DNA of 64,000 bases from Erythroxylum novogranatense (GCA_029891385.1 CM057224.1:6510001-6574000), one strand, 5' to 3'. Shown: positions 20,275 to 32,000, numbered from the stretch's first letter. Made by a program: numbers and translations. The notes: generated by a model not told the origin, from the sequence alone.

Positions 20275-23200
20275 TTAGCGAGCTAGTGTGGTGGTAATTG
20301 TGATGGTATTTATAGAATTTGGTCCTTCCTCTTGTGCAAGTGGGTTAGAATTGTAAGTTCTATGGAAAATAAATCCAGGTTGTCTTGGACATGGAAGAGG
20401 CATGTCGTTGTTCAGTAGGAAAACCACATCCAACATAGTTGGTCTAACCATTACATCTTCTTGTACACACAAGAGTGCAATTTGAATGCATCTTAAGGCC
20501 TCTTGAGGTAGGTAGGACTCCTCCACTACTGGATCAATCACTTCTAGGGCTTTATCCTTTCTCCATGATTCCCATACCTGTCAAATTTTTACCAAAACCA
20601 ACATATGAATTTTCAATTCAAGTAGCTTTACCTAAATGAATTTGGAAATTTATATAACTGACATATCCTATCAAGCTTAATGCAGGATGCAGATCAAAGT
20701 CATTGTTCTTCTTGCCGCTTATAATCTCCAACACTATGACTCCAAAGCTAAACACATCATATTTAACCGAGAATTTTCGAAATACTGCATATTCCGGAGA
20801 CATATAGCCACTACATTGATTAAGGTGAAATATGGTCAATCCAAAAATCGTATAACCATCAAACTAATATTATGTTTTTGTTTTGGTAATTAGGTGAAAT
20901 TGTACTTACTATGTGCCTACAACTCTTTTTGTCTTGTCTTGCAATTGGCCATCTTCAAATATTCTAGCCATTCCAAAATCTGAAATTTTTGGGTTCATCT
21001 CGGCATCTAATAGCAAATTGCTAGTCTTCAAATCTCTGTGTATAATTCTCATCCTTGACTCCTGGTGGAGATATAAGATTCCACGAGCAATTCCAATAAT
21101 TATGTCAAAGCGCTTTCTCCAACCTAAGGACCCACCTCTAACTTGACCTACACCAAAATGAAGATTTCAGTTCGAATGTAAGCTAACTATCATAGCATAA
21201 AGACAACATATTAACTATTCTCACCAAAAAGAGAAGAGTCCAAGCTTTTGTTGATTAAGTATTCATAAATTAGCATAGGTTCCTCCCCCTCAATGCAACA
21301 TCCTAGAAGCTTTACAAGATTTCTGTGTTGAAGCTTTGCAATCAGTTTCACTTCATTGATAAATTCTTCCATTCCTTGCCTCGAGTTTTTGGATAATTTT
21401 TTCACAGCGACTTGCTGTCCATCAGGCAGCTGACCCTGGAATCATAATGCAAAGATGAATTATGGTGAATTTTCGAATAGGACTTTACGTTGAAAACACT
21501 ATATTTAGAGTCTTGCAAAGGGAAATAATCCAACATGATATATGCTAAGGAGTCTTTACCTTATAAATAGTACCAAAGCCTCCTTGCCCAATTTTGTTAG
21601 TAAGAGAGAAATTATTGGTCGCAACTAATAGAGTATTGAGATCATAAAATACCAAGTTCACCTGATTACTAGTTTCCCTCAACTCATCTAGCCATCAGGG
21701 TATTTTTGTTTTGATATAAACTATTGATATGAAACATTCTTTTGCTCCATTTGTCCTTCAATGCCCTTTTAACATAAAGAAAACAAATCCTTTTAAGCAA
21801 TATTTGCACTAAATGGACATTACTATTCTCAAGAAATATGTATCTTCGAAAGTTTGATAGTAATTTGTTTAGTTTTGTTTCTTACCTTCCCTTTATTCTC
21901 TTCCTAAGGAACAGAAAGACAACAATCACAATCCACGCTGAAGAGACTGAGATAGCAAGAATGGCTAGCATCTCCTTGCTTTTTAACAAATTATTCGATT
22001 CACTTGAATATTCAACTGAATAAATCCAAAGAACTTACGTTATTTGAAAATAATCACAACTTATTTATACACCTTCCTATCATTTTAACTCACCTAATTG
22101 AAGTGCATCAACACAAACATAGAGATCATATCCATCTTCCCTGAATTCTAGAGAGTCCATCAATCTTCCATACCAAGCTAAACAACTCCCTGCAACACCT
22201 ATAGTTGCATAGGCCAAGCAAGAGTAATTACTCATGCATTGCAACTGACATTGAATATGAGCCAAGTTTTTCCCCAGACAAACAGCATTTGAACTATTAG
22301 GAACGTTAACTTTAGAAATTTTCACAAACCCCTCTCCCTGCTCACATAACAAGGAAGACTCTTGCTGCTGCTTCACACAAATACCTTCCCCATCTTTCAA
22401 AATCCGGTCTTTGGGCAACTTGGGTTCATAACCAGGTGGACATGTACAATCAACTTTGTTTTCATTACTCGGATCACACTTCCTGTAATCTCCACACTGC
22501 CCATATGAATCGCACCTATACTTAGGCGCTGACCATATCTCCTTCCACTTCCCATCACTCTCAAACCAGTTTAACCTCCTCAATAATCCTGTTTCATTTA
22601 AAACTAATATAGTTCTTTGAGATAGATCTTCAGTATCAAGATAATCACTGAAGTATAACTCATCTTGATTGTTAACATAAGCGTAGTTGTATCCGTGCGC
22701 ATATTTTCTCCAGGGCCATGGACAGCTTGTCCAGTAAGGGCTCGCACCCTTGTACAAAACGAACTGAGGCGTGCCTCCTGCCATAAGCTTGAGTGAGTAC
22801 TCTCCTGTTCCTGGGTCATCTGCTGATTTCCAAGATGTTATGAAATGCTCTACACCTGTTTTCCTGTTCAGCCCAAATCTCATTCCTTTCTTTAATGAAT
22901 TTGTAGGATTATAAAAGCTTTGCCACACAATTTTTCCCCCACGAAACAGAGCAAAATTTCCTGAATCCAACAGCTGAGCTACGCAATTATCATCAACTTG
23001 TACATCCATCAACACATTAGTAGACCAGACCACTGCATGTTCTTGATCAGCAGTAGAGTAGAGAATTAGGTCTCCATGTCGGTTAAGTGAGAGCACCCCA
23101 AAAGAACCATTGATTGGAGAGTTCCTGTTTGCTACCCAGAACACAGATTGGTCAGGTAAACCATAATACCAGATTCCAAGATATCTGGAAGAACTAGTAC

Positions 23201-23363
23201 CAGAGCTAAAAAATCCTAGAGCAAACAGGTTGTCTTTGGAGACTAGAAGTTGGCCATCATCACGAATGGTTTGGTTCCAAGCCAAGGTGTCCACAGAAGC
23301 GACAATCCTGAAATGGAGAAATAGTAGTGTCAATGAGTGTAGAAGCAGAAAGAGCACATCCAT
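20275..23363 (-). pseudogene. G-type lectin S-receptor-like serine/threonine kinase, seven exons, one frameshift
   Basis: Exons on the minus strand: 22094-23363, 21886-22015, 21560-21765, 21225-21435, 20910-21147, 20663-20810, 20275-20577; all introns are GT-AG. Start 23363 gives a signal peptide (MDVLFLLLHSLTLLFLHF), preferred over a longer frame opening at 23474. Order: B-lectin (about residues 24-150), S-locus glycoprotein region, EGF-like CDSYGQCGDYRKC, PAN, transmembrane helix (ILAISVSSAWIVIVVFLFL), kinase with GQGGFGTIY, VAVKK, HRDLK and DFG, and a C-terminal PRQPGF (DUF3403-like) tail; about 834 residues, normal for the family. It should be a plasma-membrane receptor kinase. Exon 3 has one extra base (or two missing) near 21692-21700, putting a TGA at 21684-21686 before the kinase. 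All other key residues are intact, so this is a recent lesion or a sequence error. Confidence 0.9.
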
Positions 23364-23400
23364 GAGCACGTACGATCGTCCTGCTTCAATAATTTCTGGA

Positions 23401-23411
23401 AGTATATAGGA
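23401..23411 (-). promoter_or_regulatory. possible TATA box of the receptor kinase
   Basis: Minus-strand CCTATATACT lies about 40 bases before the ATG at 23363. That spacing would give a very short 5' leader and supports the shorter start over the one at 23474. No other promoter element was recognised. Confidence 0.35.
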
Positions 23412-23649
23412 GCGCTTTCGTGGGACATGTTTAATAATTCTTATTCCAATTGATCCTGGTAGTTGGCCAATCAAGCTATCCGGGCATGTTTAATAAGTCT
23501 GAACGCAGGTGAAGCAGTCATTTCTGACCAAGCTACCTACTCTTGTTTGACTATCCAACGTATGGTGTGGAAAATTTGTATCCACTCGCTTTTTCATTTG
23601 AAAAGTATCCACTTGATTTTTTGTTATTCCAGGTGGCTATAGTTTTAAG

Positions 23650-23975
23650 CTCTGTTTTCAAACTCAGACTGAGGTGATCGATTGGTGGTCTGATTCGGGT
23701 TATGCCTCGGTATCTAATTGACTTAGTGTGAACCGGTCAATTGACCGATTTTTGACCGGTCGGACCGGTCCAATTCGACCGGTTCGCCAATTTTTTTTTA
23801 ATTTTTTAAATATTTTTAATATTATATATAATTAAATATAATTATTGTATAATTATTACGTCACACCGGTTCAACCGATAATTGAACCGATCGAACCGAT
23901 CAAACCGATAACTAATAAGGCCACCGATTCAATGACCGGTCCGAATTTCAGAACACTGATTTTAAAGTTCAATCT
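23650..23975. mobile_element. MITE-like inverted-repeat element with CCGGT-rich arms
   Basis: About 320 bp. The left arm (TTTTAAGCTCTGTTTTCAAA...) is a degenerate reverse complement of the right arm (...TTTCAGAACACTGATTTTAAAG), extending about 45 bp with mismatches. Inside are repeated ACCGGT, GACCGG and CGGTTC words and an AT-rich centre. TTTTAA at both ends may be the target duplication. There is no coding capacity. It lies about 290 bp upstream of the receptor kinase start. A hAT-type origin is possible but unproven. Confidence 0.55.
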
Positions 23976-24805
23976 TTTAGATGGCAGTGACAGCAGTCTG
24001 CATTAAAAGGGCACGCTGCCTCCCGAACTCTGATGAGTGACGCGGTGGCAGCTCTCAGCATTCGAGGTCCTGACAAGGATCTGTTTCTTTGCCTTGTCCT
24101 CCATGTGATCAAAATCAAGTGTCAGTAAGAGAAACCATAGAATGGGATGTGATTTCAGGGAAAATGGACAAGCTAACCTATTGCAAATGAAATAACAAAT
24201 CATTAAGAAAGTAAAGAGCACTTGCAAGACAAGCTAATCTATTACAGATGAAACAACAAATCATCTTATTACTAGCTCCACTTATTTTTATACCAAAATT
24301 TAAAGTTAAAAGTATAGAATGAATGTTACAAACTTTGTAAAACTTTGAATTTTTTTATTGAATATAAATTTTTATTTTGGTGAATAATATTTTCGGATGA
24401 ATAGTAAATATGAGTAAATAGTAATTTTTGCGGGACTTAACCCTAAAATATTGAAAAAATATTCGAAATATGTGTTAAAGTTTATTGACACTAAAACAAA
24501 TCGAAAAAAAGTTCGATCGGATAATTTCAAAAGTTTCAAAAGTTCAAGACTAAAATGTCCTTTTTAGAAAATAATAGGTATTAATGATTTAAAACTCATT
24601 CCAAAAAAATTAAAGCATCAAATCAATAAATATTGACCCTAATTAGAGTAGCTCATGATCAATTTAACGATAAAATAGTTGTAGAATATTTTTTGAATGT
24701 AATTCAGTTTGTTGGTGAATTAAACCCAAAAAAGGATAAAATGGTCTTTTGTCACACCGAATGCACCCAAATTCCATATGAGCATTATGTGGGAAGATTC
24801 CAAAG
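23976..24805. other. AT-rich interval without recognisable gene
   Basis: Short frames only. 24290-24830 resembles generic AT-rich repeat DNA with scattered 'gttcgatcggataattt' segments. Nothing was assigned. Confidence 0.45.
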
Positions 24806-25700
24806 TGTTAGCCCCTTAACATTGCAAGACCCTTTTTTCTAGCATTGGTGAGCCTTGGCTAACGTCTGACATGGATTAGGCATGCCAAAGGAACCAATGA
24901 AACTTAACCAAGTAAAGATCAAGCATGGTTTGAGTTATGATGATCATAGGGCATTGATTGGCTTGGTGGCTAGGGTGAGTTGGACTTGCCTAAGATGTTT
25001 TTGATGGGATTAAAGACAAAATAGTGTGCAAGTGATGGACCAAGGATGAAAAAACTAGACCATACGTGTGCATTGGTCGAACCACGCACGAGTTTGCTCA
25101 AAATTTGGCTAACATTCACCTTTGGGTAAGATCATAGGTGATGTGATAGAGTTAGTGGGATGAATCATCAAGAAAATGGGATGACGTTGTAAAGAACATG
25201 GATGAGGTATCTGTAAGCATTTTTCACACATTGCTTTGACTTAAGAGTGAGATAGTGGTAAGTTGTGTAAACCACCCACTAAAATAGTTCCTATAATGGT
25301 TGGGGATGTCAACCACCAGCTAAGTTAGTGGCTTGGGGCCTTAAGACTACTTTCTTGTATTCTTGCCCAACAAGTCTCCCAAACCCTATAAATAGCTCAT
25401 TTGAGCAAGGCTTCATTCATTAGAGAGAGTTGGAGCTTTGTATCCATTATATCAATTGTGAGTAGTAGTAAGGTTGCCATTTTTTGTTGTAAAGTTGTGG
25501 CATCTTTCTCTTCTTATTATTGTCCATTCTATTGTGTTGGCTAAGAGAATTTCGTGGGTTTACTTTGCCTTTGTGGGAACCACCTTAAACATGAGGGATT
25601 TGCTAAGGTTAAGTTGAATTGTGTGACTTTAACTATTGTACTTAGACTTTAGTGCATTTTGTGAACATACTAGGAGTTCCTTGTAAAGATTTTATAAAAA
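24806..25700 (+). repeat. probable 5' LTR of Ty3 chromovirus H (limits approximate)
   Basis: Support is positional: a PBS-like sequence follows at 25702 and a gag-pol of this orientation lies beyond insertion G. A TATA box (CTATAAATAGC, about 25387-25397) precedes a leader. TGTTAGCCCC at 24806 and GTGAACA at 25661-25667 could be the termini, but the second is 35 bases from the PBS, so the ends are uncertain. Confidence 0.45.
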
Positions 25701-25701
25701 T

Positions 25702-25715
25702 TGGTATTAGAACCA
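25702..25715 (+). other. degenerate primer-binding site of H
   Basis: TGGTATTAGAACCA differs from the initiator-Met type TGGTATCAGAGCCA at two positions, both C>T or G>A transitions. Confidence 0.7.
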
Positions 25716-26324
25716 TGATGTTGATTCAATGACGGGTGCTAGCAATCTTATAGACCAAGTCATGAGGATGGAAGTTGTTGGGACCCGATCCGAAGACCGG
25801 ATCCCAATCGAAAATCGAAACGAAAAATGAACGAGAACGAAAATGAAAGAACAGAACATAAGCTGAAATAAAATCGGATACGAATGACGAAGCAGAAACA
25901 GAAAGCGAAGCACAGTAATACGGAAACAAAATCGGAAAGCAAATGAACAAACGGATCAAATGAAACGAAAGTGAATTTAATACGAATTGTTGACATCCGA
26001 ATTTTGAATCTTAGAAAAGCGATCGCATTGGAAACCTAGACTATGACATAACTGATGGAGATTAAATGATGATTGAACCATATTAGGGTTCCTTAAGAAA
26101 TGGACCATTGACTTGTGTCTATATGTGAAGAAATAATGAGTTATAGATATAGTGATTTAATATGATATGGGTGGTATGAGATACATATATAATGAGGAAA
26201 TTAGATAAGAAAAAGTGATTGATTATGATTTTTGGAAAGAAATTAGTAAGAAAGTGTTTGATTATCTTCGTTTAGAAAAAAAATATATGTAAGGAAGAGT
26301 TACTTGGTGTTTCATCAAGTATGA

Positions 26325-26360
26325 ATTTCGAGGACGAAATTCTTTTAAGAGGGGGAGAAA
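26325..26360 (+). other. Ty3-type 3' end and polypurine tract of G
   Basis: GAATTTCGAGGACGAAATTC, then TTTTAAGAGGGGGAGAAA, stands directly before the LTR start TGTTGGACCCC. This arrangement is characteristic of plant Ty3 chromoviruses. Confidence 0.85.
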
Positions 26361-26695
26361 TGTTGGACCCCGATTTTTGAGTGAAATTTAGAAATATTAA
26401 GTGAAAGTGAATGAGTGGTGTTAGATATGTATTGTGAAATAAAAGTATTTATGCTTTGAGGAAACTCATGATAAAGGAATTATTGGGTTTTGATAATTTT
26501 GATTATTGTAGAGATTTGTATAATTTATGAAAGTTCAAGTGGATGAGTTGATTGAAATGAAGTTAAATAGCAATAATTAAAAAGAAAAAGTGCGAAAATT
26601 TGAAGAATTTAAAAAGTTTGACTTTTGGGGATGAATAGTGATAGAAAGTCTGACTTGAGAGTTGATTTTTTGATTTAGGCACAATTTGAGAAAAT

Positions 26696-27303
26696 GATCT
26701 ACATGAAACTTGTAGATTATGTTGAGAGCTTTCTGTTGTCATAAAGTTTGTAATTTTTCGATAGCAGGAGTGAAAGTTATGGTCAGTGAAAGTTATGGTC
26801 AGTCAAAGTTAAGGTTATTATACTTTGACTTTTTAAAAATATTTTTAAGTGTAGTTTTGTGCATGCTATGTTTTGAGAGAAATTCGGACCTAGTTAGAGG
26901 TTGATTTAGCCTTTAAGTTCTTCATGAAAGTTGAAGATTTTGAAATGATCTTTAGTTTGATACAAAGCATGCAATTGTTCGATCAAGGAAAAATAAGTTA
27001 TGATTTCTACAAGTTTCTGTTATGATTTTAGCATGATTATTAGAGGACAGAAGTGTTGACTAGAAAATTGACTTCCTTAGAGGTCAAATTGATTTTTATG
27101 TCCTTTATGAAAGTTGTAGGTGACTTTCTGATCTTTGCATTGATATAAAGTATGAAATTTTTAGACTTTGGAGTTGAAAGATAGAAATTTTCAAAGTTGA
27201 GTTATTGTTTAGCGATTTATTATTTGGGCAGAATCTTCGATTAGAAATTTGATCACTTTAGAGATGGAATTAGTTTTTGAGTTCTTTATGGAAGTTGTAG
27301 AGC
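26696..27303 (+). repeat. degenerate array of about 180-bp modules in G
   Basis: CTTCATGAAAGTTGTAGA-type motifs start at 26696, 26917, 27100 and 27281 (steps 221, 183, 181). A second module type with GGGCTACAA lies at 27787 and 27969 (step 182), with a weaker copy near 28151. Confidence 0.65.
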
Positions 27304-27417
27304 TTCCCTTAAGCTTTCTATTGATACCAAATTTGACAAGTTTGAAATTCGGAATCAAGAGCTACGATTTTTGACAAATTTGGATATATATATATTAAAA
27401 AAAAAAGATTTTAGAAG

Positions 27418-27458
27418 CTCTCTCGCGAGGGCGACGTATCGCCCTCACGAGGAGGGCC
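27418..27458. repeat. GC-rich hairpin island in the LTR of G
   Basis: An exact 8-bp stem GAGGGCGA/TCGCCCTC (27427-27434 and 27439-27446) closes a CGTA loop. It is preceded by the palindrome CTCGCGAG (27422-27429). The island is sharply GC-rich inside AT-rich DNA. Confidence 0.8.
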
Positions 27459-29641
27459 TTTTATGAAATTATTATTATTTTTTATTTTTTATTAATTATT
27501 TAATTATTATTTCCATTTTATAAGGAATATGACCCTCTTCCAATCTTTTGCTTATAACTTTTTTGTCCGACATCCGATTGACTTAATTTTCAAAGCGTTA
27601 AATTTCTAAGACAATGAATTTCATTTTTATGAGAAATTTGTGAATTTTTGAGATTAAATTGAGGTCGATTAAATTAATCAAATTGAGTTGGGAAATTTTC
27701 TGAACATAGTTCAGTATTTTGAGAAATTCAGGATCTGTGGTGATCCAATTGAAGTGATTCTTGAGGCAAAATAAAATTAAGACATGGGGCTACAAGTCAT
27801 ATGAAGAAAGTGAATTTCAATTTTGCTCTTAAGACTTTCAATTTCTGAATTGAAGTTCAAATTAGTGTGCAGTTTTGGATTATGAATATCTGAAAGTATT
27901 TTGAGCATAAATTTTGATCTGGTAATCAAAATGAGGTGATTCTTATTTTGAATTAAACTAGAGAAATAGGGCTACAATTGTTATGAAGACATTGAGTTTC
28001 AATGTTGTGATTAAGAATGTCAATTTCTAGATGGAAATAACGTACTGGAAAATGTGTTAGAACATGAATATATCTGAAATGTTTTTAGCATAACTTTTGA
28101 TGTAGTACTCCGAATTGGATTATTTTTGTGGCATTATGAAATTAAGACATAGAGGAACATTTCTCTAGAAGTAAATTTTGAAAAATTCCTTCAAATTGAT
28201 AGTTTGAAGCATATCCGAAAGTAAGCATGAATTAAAGTAAATGTTAGGTGCATATTGGGAAGTCCACTTAAAGAGAGGGACAAAAGGGTCATTTGATCCT
28301 CATTTAATGACTTGGCCTTTAAAAACAAGATGATTGTCATTTTTTACATGTGAGAGCACGACACTTTGAAGGAAAGAAGAACAAAATAAGAAGAAGAAGA
28401 AGGAAAGGTGGGTTCGGCCATGGAGAAAAGAAGGAGAAAAGAGAGAGAAAGCAAGATTTCGAAATTTATGGACCTTCAAGCTAGTTTTTAAGTTGATTTT
28501 AAGAAAAAACAGGATGAAAAAGGATGAAAGCTTCCTCCAAGGACAAGAAGAAATCTGAAAATTTAGAAGAGGAAGGTAAGAGCAATTTTTCAACTTTGTG
28601 TTTTTCATGAATTCTTGGTTTAGAAACCTTAGAAAGGATATGGGTTTGTTAATTCCATGATCAATTTTGGAGATCACATGTTAAAATTGATTTAATTTTG
28701 AATTTATGCGAGTTAGGGTTTAGGCCAATTTTAGTAAATTGGGTATTTTGAAAATTGGAGATTTAGATAGCTTGAATATGTGAGGAATTGATGTTTCTTA
28801 AGCTCAATTTAATTAATTATGATTTTTATGATATTGAATTTGAATGAATTGGTTTAGGTCAATTTTGAAATTTGGAGATTTTAGAAATTCTTGCTTTAGA
28901 TAGCTTGGAAAAGTAATGAATTTGGGTTCCCTATAGTTAATTTTGAAGATTATGATTTTTATGATGTTGAATTTGGATATGTATGGCTTAGGTAATGTTA
29001 AATTGGAAGAGAGAGAGAAGCGAAGGTCAAATTGAAGCATGAGACAAGTTGTTAGCATGGAATTGAGGTGGGTAGCATATTTATATTTTGATTTATAAGC
29101 TATATATGAATTTTTGAAAATTAAAGAAAGCAAAAATTGGGTTTTTGGTAAATTATTGTTTTTGTAAATGTTTGAAAAATATGTTGATTAATGTTTGAAA
29201 TTATGATTTCCGAATGATTAAAATTATTGTTTTAAAATGTCTTTGATAAAGTGGAAAAAAATATGAAATTCTTTGTTTATGAATGAATTGATAATTGTGA
29301 CATTCATTGATTTTTGAATGTTTTGATAAAATTGAATCATTATGTATGAATGTTTTAATAATTGCTATGGTTGTTGCATTATTGAATGATTGAGAATGTG
29401 TTATGTGAATTGTTTTGGACATTGTGAATTTATGAATGAAAATGTGTCGGATAGGACATGTGTATGAAAAATAAAGTTTCAATATGTGCCTTCGGGCAAT
29501 TTGATTTGTATGTATGAAATATGTGATAAGTGGGTTTGGTTAGGTCCCTTAAGTGAGTCAGTGCACTGTTTCGATTTTAAAAGCCTTCTCTCGGCTGCCC
29601 GCTAGTGGCATTGGAGTTTCGATTTCGGACTCCCTTCACGG

Positions 29642-29719
29642 CTACACTGGACCGCTATGCAGGAAAGTGTAGTACGTTCTGTTCACAGCTGCACAGGACC
29701 GCTTTGCGGGAATGTGCAG
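29642..29719 (+). repeat. tandem hairpin pair with compensatory stem changes in G
   Basis: Unit 1: CTACACT (29642-29648) pairs with AGTGTAG (29666-29672). Unit 2: CTGCACA (29689-29695) pairs with TGTGCAG (29713-29719). Both loops are 17 nt and nearly identical (GGACCGCTATGCAGGAA and GGACCGCTTTGCGGGAA). The repeat step is about 47-48 bp. Confidence 0.85.
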
Positions 29720-31046
29720 TACGTTCCGTTTTGGACAGACCCAAACCGTTTGATATGTTTTATGTGTGTGATTTTTTATTTCATGTGATTGCATTCATGC
29801 TTATGAAAAATGGGAGAATTTTGAGAAATGAAAAAGTGACATTTATTATGAAAAGTTTGAAAAACATTGAAAAAGGTTTGAGGAAAATATTTGAAAAGTT
29901 GCAAAGTTTGAAAAATAAGCCTTTTGGCAAAAAGTTTATGAAAAATGATTTCTACTTATTTTTCAATTTATAAATGTATTATCTACTGAGCCGTTTGAGC
30001 TCACCCCCCTTTCATCCCCATCTCCAAGTTTCGAGCAGGAGATCGGATGAAAGAAAGTCAAGCCATTTGTTCGTTTTTGCTTCATTTGTCAATTGTAAAT
30101 TTTGGATTTTAGAAAGGGTTTGTAAATGGCTTGGAATGCCATTAAAGTGTGTTGTGTATTCGTTATGGGAATGTATTATGAATTCTGGATATGTGTATTT
30201 GGTTTAAGTTATGGATATGATTTGTGATGGTATAAAAATATGATGGATTTTTAGGTTTGGATTGATTGATATATGAATTTTGTAAAAAAACTTGGATTAT
30301 GACATTATGTAGGATAAATTATGATTTGTCTATTGAATTGAGGACTTAATAAGAATTGGATTTGTATAATGTGTTTGGATATGGATATGTAGATGTAGGT
30401 TTGTGTTTGTTGTGTTCGATCCTGGACGGAGGGTCCGGTGGAATTTGATTGATTGTGTAATTGATTGGGGATTATAGAAGTGTGTTTTCGATACTTTGCA
30501 GGTTTGGGTTAGAATAAATGTAGCCGTTATACTGCTGAATTTTTGATAAAATTGGCATAAAAATGAGTTTTGGGATTTATATGAATGTATAAGAAAATGT
30601 GTATGAATTGAGAATTTGATTAAGGATAATTTCCAAGACAAGGGAAATTGTAGGGATTTGCATGAGTTTGAATAAAGATGAGTATAAGAAAAAGAAAAAA
30701 AATTCATACCGGATTCGGATAGTTTAGTTTAGGTTTCCAACGCGGTCTCTTTTCTACAATTCATGCTTCAGATATCGGAAATTCGTATTTCGATTCACTT
30801 TCGTTTGCTTTGATCCGTTTGTTTATTTTCTTTCCGATTTCATTTGTTTGATTTGTATTCGATTCGCTTCGCTACTTTTGCTTTTCGTTTTGCTCCGCTT
30901 TGTTTTGCGATGTGTGATTCTATTTTTCTACGTTCGCTTCGTAATCCGATTTGTTCTTCACTCCGCTTTTGTTCGTTTCGCCTCTTTGTTTACGTTTTGT
31001 TTCTACTTTTTCGATTGGGATCTGGTCTCCGGATCGGGTCCCAACA

Positions 31047-32000
31047 GAAATGCTCATCGGTCCTTTACCTATAGATGAAGAAGAAGTCCCATTTTATTCA
31101 TCATGTTTTGAGCCTTGGAAGGGTAAATCCAAGCATTACGAGATCAAATCGTTGAATTGTTTAAGCACAAGAGAATGTTAATTTCGAGATGATTATCCTT
31201 AGACGTGTGATAGTAACTATAGATATGGGACATGTTGAAAACTTCATGCTAAAGGTGTGTGAGCCAAAAGCTTTTGAGGGTAGCCGGAATGCTAAGGAAT
31301 TTGAGAACTTCTTATGGGATATAGAGATGCATTTTGCAACTGCTAAGGTGCCAGATGCAGAAAAGTTGAACGTTTTGGTAATATATGTTGATGGTTATGC
31401 AAAATTATGGTGGAGAAATCGAACCTCTGTCGAAATTAGTGTTAGTCATCCTCTTATTAATATATGGGAGAGGATGAAAAGGAGCTAAAGTATCAATTCC
31501 TTTTAAACAATACTGCTCGGCTTGCAAGGGATGTCTTAAAACAGTTGAAACACGATGGTTCGTTAAGAGATTATGTTAAGAAATTTAATTCCTTAATGCT
31601 TGATTTTGAGAATATGTCAGATAAGGACAAGCTATTTAACTTTATGTTAGGATTACAACCTTGGGCACAAATGGAGTTGTGAAGGCAAAATGTCAAGGAT
31701 GTTATGCGTGTAATTACGACTTCGGATGCTTCATTAGATTTCAGAGTTCCAAAGGAAACCAAGGCCTATTCCTCTTCTTAAAAATCAAAAGGCACTTACC
31801 AAGAGAAGTGTGAATGAAAGAAGAAGAAAGACCAAGGTGAGAAAAAGGAGAATGATTATAAAGGGAAGTCCAAATAAAATGGGTAACCTAAATAAGGTGA
31901 GAAGTCTTCTAAGAAAAACTATGGTTGTTTCTTATGTAGTGGCCCTCATTATGCCTGTGATTGTCCAATAAAGGATAAGTTGAATGCCTTAATAGTGGAT
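31047..32000 (+). pseudogene. gag of Ty3 chromovirus H
   Basis: Frames at 31189-31488 and 31464-31682 give FENFLWDIEMHFATAKVPDA, YAKLWWRNR and TARLARDVLKQLKHDGSLRD, the retrotransposon gag fold. A basic linker and one knuckle CFLCSGPHYACDC (near 31928, CX2CX3HX4C) follow. Frame changes and stops occur throughout. The gag start is upstream of insertion G (the H leader and PBS are at 25702). The knuckle spacing matches that of plant chromoviruses. Confidence 0.8.

Larger units (their letters stand above)
25776..31046 (+). mobile_element. rearranged Ty3 element G inserted in H: inverted LTR end, pol 3' end, long 3' LTR
   Basis: Outer ends are TGTTGGGACCCGATCC and GGATCGGGTCCCAACA, flanked by gaagt (25771-25775) and gaaat (31047-31051), a duplication with one mismatch. 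From the left: an inverted copy of the LTR 3' end (to about 26015), a short 3' internal remnant, the polypurine context (26325-26360) and a complete-looking LTR (26361-31046). No gag, protease, RT or integrase remains. The terminal inverted repeat is strong for about 38 bp and patchy for 250-300 bp. A DNA transposon with long inverted repeats was considered, but the polypurine context directly before TGTTGGACCCC supports an LTR origin. Confidence 0.65.
26361..31046 (+). repeat. long LTR of G (about 4.7 kb)
   Basis: It starts TGTTGGACCCCGATT and ends ATCGGGTCCCAACA. It contains modules of about 180 bp (from 26696), a GC-rich hairpin island (27418-27458), a second module series (27787, 27969, about 28151), a tandem pair of 7-bp-stem hairpins (29642-29719) and a final TTCG-rich segment (30740-31046). 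Several frames of up to about 125 codons exist but resemble no protein and lie in repeat sequence. Confidence 0.65.

Noticed and set aside
29605..29973. A 122-codon plus-strand frame as a small gene
   Set aside because: It lies in the long LTR of G across the tandem hairpin pair, has no recognisable domain and no homologous frame in related LTRs.
25776..31046. G interpreted as a DNA transposon with long terminal inverted repeats
   Set aside because: The Ty3 polypurine context at 26325-26360 directly before a TG-starting LTR explains the structure better, and no transposase was found. It is kept as an alternative with low weight.
28300..31078. Several 75-125 codon minus- and plus-strand frames in the LTR of G
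   Set aside because: Low-complexity Phe/Ser/Leu-rich translations of AT- or TTCG-biased repeat DNA, with no start context or family resemblance.
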